Below are positions 56,319-64,000 of a DNA stretch of 64,000 bases, one piece after another. The stretch is from Mya arenaria (Eukaryota > Mollusca > Bivalvia > Myida > Myidae), in assembly GCF_026914265.1 (NCBI RefSeq), contig NC_069126.1:73772732-73836731 (forward strand). The letters are read 5' to 3'. The position numbers and the translations under genes are program-made. Below the pieces are notes generated by a model that made no database searches, was not told the origin of the DNA, and saw only the letters and a list, made by a program, of their open reading frames with translations. The stretch's first letter is position 1; each line of letters opens with the position of its first letter.

Positions 56319-58701
56319 CCGAATCAATGTCAACTTTGTTATGTCATACAAATATAAATGACAAAACATGTGTTTCATATACATTTATCCACTTTCAGTT
56401 ATAAAAACTGAATCAAACATGCGTGTATCCCTCAATAGGAGAATAAGGTGTGCTTATGATAAACCGTCGTTTGATTAAAGTTGCACAATTATCATTTGAA
56501 ACAAAACAATACAGATTTATTATCAATCAAATTCATCTCAACTTACGCATTTTTCGGTGGATTTCTGCAGCCGATTCTGGTTCCGGTTCCTCCTCTGGTT
56601 CGGGCGTCTCCGGTTCTGGTTTAGGAGGTTCCGGTTCCGGTGTAGGAACTGTTTCCGGTCGTGGCGAATGCCTGCTAGTTGTGGTTTGAGGCATGTCTGT
56701 AAAAATAGATTTATAGCAAGATAACAAAATAAACAAGAATTCTCCTCTAATACCAATAATATTCTTATAGAGTTTTAGACATAGATATATTGAATCAGAA
56801 AAAAGCTGAAGTAAAAAATAACAGACAAGTGTTCAGTAATGTCAACATGCAATTAGAATCAATGAATTAATACATGAATGAATGAATGAACGAACGAACG
56901 AACGAACGAACGAACGAACGAACGAACGAACGAACGAAAGAACGAACGAACGAATGAACATAAGATTGAACGAATAAGTGTTAAAAAAGATCTCACCTGT
57001 CGCGCAAAGAAACTTCCGCTGTTCCGAAGGCGAGGGATCAAATCTCACGTAGGCGGTGTTGTTGTAGACCTTGACATACCCATACCCGGTGACACCGGAT
57101 GCTAAAAATATGATTCTTTTTTAAATAAGTAAGCTCGAAACTTTTGCCTTTATTTCTTTTTACATTCACACACTTGATGTCCATGAATATATATGGTAAA
57201 GATCTCAAATAAAATATAATACACGGTCATTTACAAGAATTATTTAATTTTACACGTTTACGTTTATTAATTGCAATGTCAAGCCATCAGTCAGCCACAC
57301 AGCGCTATTCCCGACCTTAAAACCAGCTCGATAATTGCAAACACACGTTTTATTTATGGATGCCACAATGGTCCTAAGAGAATCGATATCTATACTCCAG
57401 TAATTTTTTTATCAATGTATGAATTTAACTATTTATTTCATTAACAGTTTTCGCTTTGGTTTTATAAAACTGTAGACTATATTTAAGTATGAAATTAAAA
57501 TGCAAATCACTAGCCTTTTCGGAGATTGGCTTTGATCACATGAATCCGGACCATGCCCGTCCACAATTGACTGACCACTGTTGTCGGCAAGTTCAAGGTG
57601 CCGTTGTAGGCGAGCTGTTCAAAGTTAGCCGTGACACAGGCTTGAGCCACCTGTGCCCATGTGAGATAGGGATTTCCAAACGATGGCAACGCGACTGGCG
57701 ATCCATTCTCTATGACAAAATATTGTTTTAAAAGTACCCAAACGTATATAAATAAACAGCTTTTGTGTTTATAATTATAAACATTGAAAGTCTTATATAA
57801 AATGTATATTCGGTGTATCATACATTCATCATAAATAGCGACTGGTGATAGTTTGAACCAAAATACTTCACAAAAGTGCTGACAAAACATAATCAAGAAC
57901 ATTTCTTTTATCCAACAATGTTGATTGATAATACATGTCTTCATGTGATACAAATTCCTGCTTTTAAATGTGCAAAGACACATATAATACAAACTCAAAC
58001 CCACTTTTCTGACAATACGTCAACAGGGACAGCGTACACTTGGTGAAGATAAACTTCCGCGCGTTCCCATTGAACGCCACACAGTCCCCCTCGTTCTTAA
58101 GGTGCGCATGCTCCGAAACAGCGTTGTCGGGCAGGCCAGAAACTGTAAAGACAGCTAAACTGTAGAACCATTCAGAAGTTCAGAGTAACATTGAATAATA
58201 TGGATGTAATGCAACCAATACATTACACTGACTTGAATACCGATTTTATGCAAATAATACTTCACAGTACATTCAATGCCGATGTAATGCACATTTTACA
58301 TTACACTAAACTGAATACCGATGTAATGCAATTACTGAGTCACATTTCATTAAATACCGATGCTATACCAAAAACCAATTACATAACTTAACACTGAATA
58401 CTGATGTTACACAAGCATTACTATCCTACATGTCATTGAATCCGATGAAATGTAAGCTGTACATACAAGGAATTATCCCATGTTTATTTTTGCTTATTCA
58501 TTCAGCGACTGAGTAGCGGCAGTGATTTTATTTGAAATAAATTAATTAAACACAACAATGATATAGCGAACCTTTTGAGTAAACAGATATTTCGCCGAAG
58601 CCGCCACAAAGCTGTCCATCTCTGACGTCACATATTCTATTGCATTTGGTGTTGTCAAGTGTCGTGGGTGGTATACCATGCATGCAAATACATGTGTTAC
58701 C
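49792..58701 (-). CDS. WSC / C-type-lectin-like single-pass receptor, 3' eight exons (5' end not found)
   Basis: Predicted cell-surface receptor or adhesion protein. Exons in transcript order are 58572-58701 (WSC), 58005-58142 (lectin-like 1), about 57540-57709 (lectin-like 2 start), 56997-57101 (lectin-like 2 end), 56547-56696 (Pro/Glu stalk), 54030-54108 (transmembrane), 50366-50443 (juxtamembrane) and 49792-50185 (tail). Phases agree everywhere except at the 57540/57101 junction. WSC evidence is CICMHGIPPTT with CNRICDVRDGQLCGGFGEIS. Lectin-like evidence is GDCVAFNGNARKFIFTKCT and LTWAQVAQACVTANFEQLAY with LWTG, later RFDPSPSEQRKFLCAT. The membrane helix is IIVPIVVLVILICILIVV followed by WRRRR. 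The tail has tyrosines in YGYASV, FYDV and TYARANFEGGY but no classic ITAM. WSC and lectin-like folds usually bind carbohydrate; the ligand here is unknown. The signal peptide and first part of WSC are missing. Confidence 0.8.
50366..50443 (-). CDS. Receptor exon, juxtamembrane
   Basis: LNRQERRMLEKYRNRAIEFD then THSLP. Basic and helical in character. Acceptor TTTTTACAG, donor CG-GTAAG. Confidence 0.82.
51180..51900. repeat. 41-bp minisatellite, about 17 copies, in receptor intron
   Basis: The unit is CGCGCAATGGTACATGCCAT plus GACCTGGCGTTATTTTAACA and one base. Blocks differ by GGTACATGTTAT or GGCACATGCCAT and by AACATCGCG or CAACAACGCG. Confidence 0.94.
52130..52700 (-). repeat. Exon-like dispersed repeat, copy D, split by a MITE
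   Basis: The halves at 52130-52191 and 52654-52700 rejoin on the minus strand as TCTTGGGCCTTAGCCTTGTG with CCTTTAACAGGG, then TATGGACTTGTCCTTGTAGT. This aligns with copy A at 28130 across the insertion point. Confidence 0.6.
52196..52649. mobile_element. TTAA-flanked MITE nested in repeat copy D
   Basis: TTAA lies at 52192-52195 and 52650-52653. The ends AATGACAATACACCAGCTGG and ATCTGGTGTCTAGTCCCT are inverses of the type seen in the 13103-13606 element. No coding. Confidence 0.7.
52800..53665 (-). pseudogene. Tc1/mariner-like transposase relic
   Basis: On the minus strand, broken frames give MGKHSKEMTEK near 53655, NKNSLDWLDNCSTKFGEKRT near 53330, PTWGCIGILG and VVDGTINTEKYIQ near 53200, ILKEDNVPAHK near 53080 and PAQYPDLSPIKNL near 53000. 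The order and spacing match the Tc1 family, including the PAQSPDLNPIE-type catalytic region. It carries many stops and frameshifts and is dead. It sits inside a receptor intron. Small plus-strand frames here are shadows. Confidence 0.75.
54030..54108 (-). CDS. Receptor exon, transmembrane helix
   Basis: PLYIIVPIVVLVILICILIV then VWRRRR, a single hydrophobic helix with a basic stop-transfer. Acceptor TTTTTCAG, donor AG-GTATGT. Confidence 0.85.
54400..54721. mobile_element. 486-bp foldback MITE family, copy 2 (5' truncated)
   Basis: It starts within the inner arm at TTGATTGAGAGTTTACTTTC, continues through ACGGCCGTCTGACGGAGCAC, and ends TATACACACACTG. The left outer arm is missing. Confidence 0.7.
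54840..55195 (-). pseudogene. Non-LTR retrotransposon reverse transcriptase fragment
   Basis: The minus-strand frame with a few stops reads QGSV, VPLLFLI, then DESSLSV at the catalytic FADD-SL position, DLDQIQ, WLINFNFDKTQVMFTSR and HYKHLDVILGDNGK. This is the LINE-type RT order (QGSVLGPLLF to HLGV). It is truncated at both ends and inactive. Confidence 0.72.
55418..55466. repeat. (AGAAC)n microsatellite
   Basis: About nine pure AGAAC units. Confidence 0.95.
56288..56320. repeat. (ATT)n microsatellite
   Basis: Pure TTA/ATT run of about 11 units in a receptor intron. Confidence 0.95.
56547..56696 (-). CDS. Receptor exon, Pro/Glu stalk
   Basis: After MPQTTTSRHSPRPETVPTP it continues as alternating Pro-Glu with Lys/Thr, then SAAEIHRKM. 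It is probably an extended stalk before the membrane. Acceptor TTTTTACAG, donor C-GTAAGT. Confidence 0.8.
56874..56962. repeat. (GAAC/GAAT)n tetranucleotide repeat
   Basis: GAAT units grade into about 17 GAAC units, ending 34 bases from a receptor exon donor. Confidence 0.95.
56997..57101 (-). CDS. Receptor exon, lectin-like segment 2 end
   Basis: SGVTGYGYVKVYNNTAYVRF then DPSPSEQRKFLCAT, ending in the cysteine expected at a lectin-domain end. Acceptor TTTTTAG, donor G-GTGAGA. Confidence 0.75.
57540..57709 (-). CDS. Receptor exon, lectin-like segment 2 start (3' border uncertain)
   Basis: NGSPVALPSFGNPYLTWAQV to SQLWTGMVRIH. The acceptor is GTCATAG. The best donor, CAT-GTGATC, leaves phase 0, but the next exon needs one carried base. 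A GC donor at ACGG-GCATGG would restore phase but is poor. Confidence 0.6.
58005..58142 (-). CDS. Receptor exon, lectin-like segment 1
   Basis: SGLPDNAVSEHAHLKNEGDC then VAFNGNARKFIFTKCTLSLL. This looks like the C-terminal half of a C-type-lectin-like fold. Acceptor CTTTACAG, donor A-GTGGGT, chosen because it keeps phase with the next exon. Confidence 0.75.
58572..58701 (-). CDS. Receptor exon with C-terminal half of WSC domain
   Basis: GNTCICMHGIPPTTLDNTKC leads to LCGGFGEISVYSK. Acceptor ATTACACAG, donor G-GTTCGC (weak but in phase). The same frame stays open upstream to 58908 and includes SDACIRRENRHLCVAAAFYN, which could be more of the domain or intron read-through. Confidence 0.75.
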
Positions 58702-58891
58702 CTGTGTAATCAATGCAAAACATGTTGTAAGTTCAATTTTGTTAAGAACGAGAATTATTAACAGTGACATGCTGTTATAAAAGGCGGCCGCGACACATAG
58801 ATGCCTGTTTTCCCGTCGGATACAGGCGTCACTTAAAAGTTCTCCAACCCATTGACTAAAGCTCATTACCATTTTACGTCCAGACCATATC

Positions 58892-59362
58892 AAGTGTGTG
58901 TATACCACGTGATAAATCGCGTAATGAATGCTACATCGGGAAGCTATATTTGCTTCGAATGAAGACTTTAAACGAAAATAACTTTACTATTTCTTCACCA
59001 TTTTAAATTAAACATAGCACAGTCTACGTTTCTTACGGAGCACCGCCTCCAAACTTTTACCAAGTTTGATTGAGAATTAAGTTTCTTAAAACACTTCGAC
59101 AAACCTTTTTTTCAATACGGCCGTCTGACGGAGCGCTGTCAAAATATCATTTTGGAAACAGGTTTGTCGGAGAGTTTGACAAAACTAATCACCGTATCAA
59201 ACTCCGGTAATAAAACGAAGGCGTGGCTCTTTAAGCGGCATAGACTGCCCATTGTTTAATTTAAAATGGTGTAGTAAACGAAAAGTTAACTTAGTTTTAA
59301 GTCTTTATTTTAAGCAAAATATTGCCTTCCGACGTAGCATATATGACGTAATTTATCACGTG

Positions 59363-59422
<60 letters not shown>
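58892..59422. mobile_element. Foldback MITE family, copy 3, ATATC target duplication and (CA)n end
   Basis: The left end AAGTGTGTGTATACCACGTG is inverted as CACGTGGTACACACAC. ATATC flanks both ends (58887-58891 and 59423-59427). The right terminus has expanded into a pure CA repeat (about 59366-59420). Confidence 0.75.
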
Positions 59423-59429
59423 ATATCTA

Positions 59430-60090
59430 GTCCAATCTCCGATGTTCACAATGTCTGCTTTTTGTATAAATTGGACAATGATATAAATGGAAATGATGGT
59501 ATTTATACTATAAAAAAACAACAATTTGAGATCATATCCATCCCGAAACGTGAAATGTTCGTTAATCGACAGCCTCAACGGTCACTGACATATGACATGC
59601 AATTCTTATCACCTATTTGTGCGTTTTTTAGGAATAAAATATGTTAATTATGCATTACGCGCTCCTGTCAATATTATAAATATGTGCATAAAATTATAGA
59701 TACTAGAAACTACGAGAATACTGTCAAAAGGCGATTATTATACCCTTTTCTTTTTCTTTTTAATTATTAACGGCTTAATTTATTGACAAATAGAGTCGAA
59801 AAATATGAAAAACAATATGTCATTTTAAAATTGAAAAGAACAATTTGATACGCAAAAAATATGTCATTTTCACAAGCAAAAACCGTTTGCGATTTGTGCA
59901 GACATACGCCAATAAACTGTGTTGTCAACTGCGTCTGATGATTTCTTGTCTTTATTTTCTGGATATTAGCCGGTCCTTCAATTTCGTTTTCCATTCATAG
60001 AACCATATGAATAGATTAATAAACGTTTCGTCAATTTGTGTTTTCTTTTTTATTTAGTAACTCAATAATGCCACTCCAATCGGCATCACT
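59430..60090. other. AT-rich sequence, no gene seen
   Basis: This would be upstream or intronic sequence of the receptor gene. I found no exon carrying a signal peptide. Confidence 0.45.
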
Positions 60091-62980
60091 GTCATCTTAG
60101 TAGTTGAATGGTCCTTACTGTTATCGCTATAACGTCGCAGAGTTCGTAGGCCGTATAGCAATTTCCAAGACTTATTTGACTATATAGCGCAACTATAAAT
60201 GCACGTAGAGTCGTACTTTTATCGCAATTTTCAATAACTTCATAACCACACCCGAAGGTTAATCGGTGTGTAAAGTCTGTACGATATCAACCTGTTCAAC
60301 CCTTATCTCTACCATTATCGCTATAACATCGTGTTTTTAAAAGACCGTAAAATATCTTTGATCTTCGACTTGATTTATGACTTTTGTAATCATGGTGTTC
60401 CTCACCTAGCAATATATCCACAATCGAAAACAACAATGTTTTACATAGATTTGACCCAAACGGAAGTAGCTATGATGTAATACTGATGTCATTCCTATGA
60501 CACGCCCCAATGTTCATCTGTAAATAATAGTAATGTCCTTTCAAAAAACTATCAATATATTCTAAAATAATCTACTGTGTTACCATAACCGCTATGCCGA
60601 TCCATAGGCCGTAATACATTCTCCGAGTTCCGTCACCTCATCTCTTTATACATGCGATCGTTCATAATATAATTTAAAAGATGACGTGGTGGTGTTCATA
60701 GGTCGTAATGTATTCTCAACTCGTCTCTACATGCATCCGATCCTTACCATTATTACGATAACGCCGTGTTGTTCATAAGTCGTAATACATTCTCACCTCA
60801 TCCCTATATCCCTCCAATCCTTACCATTATTACGATGACGCCGTGTTGTTCATAGGCCGTAATACATTCTCACCTCATCCCTATATCCCTCCAATCCTTA
60901 CCATTATTACGATGACGCCGTGTTGTTCATAGGCCGTAATACATTCTCACCTCATCCCTATATCCCTCCAATCCTTACCATTATTACGATGACGCCGTGT
61001 TGTTCATAGGCCGTAATACATTCTCACCTCATCCCTATATCCCTCCAATCCTTACCATTATTACGATGACGCCGTGTTGTTTATAGGTCGTAATACATTC
61101 TCACCTCATCTCTATATCCCTCCAATCCTTACCATTATTACGATGACGCCGTGTTGTTTATAGGTCGTAATACATTCTCACCTCATCCCTATATCCCTCC
61201 AATCCTTACCATTATTACGATGACGCCGTGTTGTTCATAGGCCGTAATACATTCTCACCTCATCTCTATATCCCTCCAATCCTTACCATTATTACGATGA
61301 CGCCGTGTTGTTTATAGGTCGTAATACATTCTCACCTCATCCCTATATCCCTCCAATCCTTACCATTATTACGATGACGCCGTGTTGTTCATAGGCCGTA
61401 ATACATTCTCACCTCATCCCTTTATCCCGCCAATCCATACCATTATTACGATGACGCCGTGTTGTTCATAGGTCGTAATACATTCTCACCTCATCCCTAT
61501 ATCCCTCCAATCCTTACCATTATTACGATGACGCCGTGTTGTTCATAGGTCGTAATACATTCTCACCTCATCCCTATATCCCTCCAATCCTTACCATTAT
61601 TACGATGAGGTGGTGTTGTTCATAGGTCGTAATACATTCTCACCTCATCCCTATATCCCTCCAATCCTTACCATTATTACGATGACGCCGTGTTGTTCAT
61701 AGGTCGTAATACATTCTCACCTCATCCCTATATCCCTCCAATCCTTACCATTATTACGATGACGCCGTGTTGTTCATAGGTCGTAATACATTCTCAACTC
61801 GTCTCTATATCCCTCCAATCCTTACCATTATTACGATGACGCCGTGTTGTTCATAGGCCGTAATACATTCTCACCTCATCCCTATATCCCTCCAATCCTT
61901 ACCATTATTACGATGACGCCGTGTTGTTTATAGGTCGTAATACATTTTCACCTCATCCCTATATCCCTCCAATCCTTACCATTATTACGATGACGCCGTG
62001 TTGTTCATAGGCCGTAATACATTCTCACCTCATCTCTATATCCCTCCAATCCTTACCATTATTACGATGACGCCGTGTTGTTCATAGGTCGTAATACATT
62101 CTCACCTCATCCCTATATCCCTTCAATCCTTACCATTATTACGATGACGCCGTGTTGTTCATAGGCCGTAATACATTCTCACCTCATCCCTATATCCCTC
62201 CAATCCTTAACATTATTACGATGACGCCGTGTTGTTTATAGGTCGTAATACATTCTCACCTCATCCCTATATCCCTCCAATCCTTACCATTATTACGATG
62301 ACGCCGTGTTGTTTATAGGCCGTAAATCACATTCCAATAATCAACCACTAGGTCTAGTATGTGCCGAGCGCCACCCCAACTAAGGACCGTTCACTAACTA
62401 CTATAAATCCGACCCGGATACTTACCATAAGTGTTATAACGTCGTGGGACTACACAGTTTGACGTTAATTTGTTTCTAAAGCACGTTATATCAATATTAT
62501 CATTATCGATATGCTTCTCACAGGCCGTATAACATTCCCTAAGATTATCTGTATGTAAAGTGCTTCGTCTTCTTTATATAATAGACATGTCTACCTAACA
62601 AGACTTAATATTACCGCCCTGACGCAATGATATTCCCATGCAGTATAACATGTTCTAAGATTCACCTAGCTTCAAGGCTCTACAGCCAACGATTGTTCTC
62701 GTTACTTTCTCTATACTTTATCAATAGTTGTCAATGTAATGATCCTTGCCGATATCGCTATGAGTCCATGCCGGTCGCCGGTCGTATATTAATATAACAT
62801 TAAATAAGATTCACCTAAATGGGCAGCCATATGTCCTCGCCTTACCATTTTTGCTATAACGGCATGCCAATCGTTGGGTGTACAACATTTGCCTTTGTGT
62901 AAAGCTTACCGTCATTGCTATGACGTCATGATGCTCACAGGCCGTATAACACTCTCCTAGATCCATCTGTGTGATAAGCG
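60090..62980. repeat. 77-bp minisatellite with older degenerate flanks
   Basis: The homogeneous core at about 60700-62335 has the unit CCGTGTTGTTCATAGGCCGT, AATACATTCTCACCTCATCC, CTATATCCCTCCAATCCTTA, CCATTATTACGATGACG, about 21 copies. Both sides carry decayed relatives (ATCGCTATAACGTCG, CATAGGCCGTA, GCTATGACGTCATGATG), so the core is a recent amplification within an older array. Confidence 0.92.
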
Positions 62981-63264
62981 CTACCTCCACCCAACGGTCG
63001 TTCTCTACATATTCTATACAACCTAAAATGAAGCATGAGATTTATTTATTCAGGTTAAATTATGTATGTCATTGTTCTTTCATGTTAAACATACATTAAC
63101 ACATACACGCATCTCGTGTAGATGGGTTGAGCAATGCCATAACAGCATTTGTTTCAGCTTTTCATTAAGCACTTCGAGATAACTGGCTCAAGTTACAATA
63201 GCAGTGATTATCTGCTTAATTTCCCCTGTACATGCAATTGTATACTGATAAAACATTGCATTGG

Positions 63265-63640
63265 CACCAATGTGGCATCAATGTGGTGTCAATGCGGCGT
63301 CAATGTGGCGTCAATGTGGCGTCAATATGGCATCAATGTGGCGTCAATGTGGCGTCAATGTGGCATGAATGTGGCGTCAATGTGGCGTCAATGTGGCGGC
63401 GTTAATGTGGCGTCAATGCGGCATCAGTGTGGCGTCAATGTGGCGTCAATGTGGCATCAATGTGGCGTCATTGTGGCGTCAATGTGTCGTCAATGTGTCG
63501 TCGATATGGCGTCAATGTGTCGTCAGCGTGGCATCAATGTGGCGTCAATGTGGCGTAAATATGGCATCAATGTGGAATCAATGTTGCGTCAATGTGGCAT
63601 AAATGTGGCGTCAATGTGGTATCAATTTGAAATCACTGAT
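63265..63640. repeat. 11-bp minisatellite, about 33 copies
   Basis: The unit is GTGGCGTCAAT with GTGGCATCAAT and GTGTCGTCAAT variants. Open frames of MWRQCGVNVAS type come from the 33-base common period. Confidence 0.95.
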
Positions 63641-63859
63641 GTAATTTACATGATTGTTATCAAAGCTCCCAAACAGTGCTACGTGCGCACGTAAGTCAAT
63701 ATAGTGAATAAAACAAGTAGGAAATTAGGTGGGTATGACCATCTCCGGTATATTTCATATTCAAGTGTGGCGAGAAGAAGAGAACACCCAAATGGAACAC
63801 TACACATGGCCAACTAGCTGTTTTGTAATAAAATTGACATTACAGAGACAAGCATTTCC

Positions 63860-64000
63860 ATTCGGAACTCCTCGGCCATTCTTCGAAAACAACCAAGGAT
63901 GCATATGGACAGTTTACAACGTCAGAAGTATTTACATTTTATCTACGCTGCAAATATATCGCGTAGTCATTCTAATTTATCAGACTTTCCTCTAGGACTT
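63860..64000. mobile_element. CGGAACTCCTCGG foldback family, copy cut by window end
   Basis: ATTCGGAACTCCTCGGCCAT, then ATATGGACAGTTTACAACGT and ATCTACGCTGC, match the copies at 25284 and 28945. The right end is outside the window. Confidence 0.65.

Noticed and set aside
63149..63694. 181-codon frame with MWRQCGVNVAS repeats
   Set aside because: It is generated by the 11-bp minisatellite (33-base common period).

Overview
The window is animal nuclear DNA, most likely from a marine bivalve mollusc. It is AT-rich and intron-rich, with GT-AG introns, four multi-exon protein families that read cleanly across splice sites, and a heavy load of short foldback transposons and minisatellites. The bivalve call rests on the gene set (a WSC plus C-type-lectin-like receptor and nodulin-like MFS transporters in tandem) and on the style of the dispersed repeats. 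No marker here fixes the genus.

Layout. (1) 398-8766, plus strand: the last nine coding exons of capicua (CIC), ending in the conserved C1 motif. The HMG-box part lies before the window. A long 3' UTR with a 30-bp minisatellite follows. (2) 11-17 kb: no gene, but several non-autonomous transposons, one with TTAA flanks and a tRNA-like core. (3) 17348-30182, minus strand: a complete eight-exon tetraspanin (292 aa). Its sixth intron holds about 99 copies of a 38-bp repeat. (4) 32.6-37.4 kb: a 4.8-kb array of 55/56-bp units with higher-order structure. (5) 37707-43453 and 44298-46807, minus strand: two tandem paralogues of a nodulin-like MFS transporter (479 and 470 aa) whose intron positions differ. 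(6) 47.5-48.9 kb: a 19-bp degenerate array. (7) 49792-58701, minus strand: the 3' eight exons of a single-pass receptor with WSC, C-type-lectin-like, Pro/Glu stalk, transmembrane and tyrosine-bearing tail regions. Its 5' end was not found. (8) 60-63.7 kb: a 77-bp and an 11-bp array.

The genes do not form a pathway. CIC is a nuclear repressor, while the tetraspanin, transporters and receptor are membrane proteins. CIC and the tetraspanin converge; everything after that is on the minus strand. Minisatellites make up roughly a quarter of the window. The repeats contain the most informative structure: a splice donor captured in a tandem repeat, nested insertions with readable target-site duplications, and a displaced duplication inside an array. 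I found no clear new enzymatic or defence system. Exon boundaries were worked out by hand from splice consensus and phase continuity.
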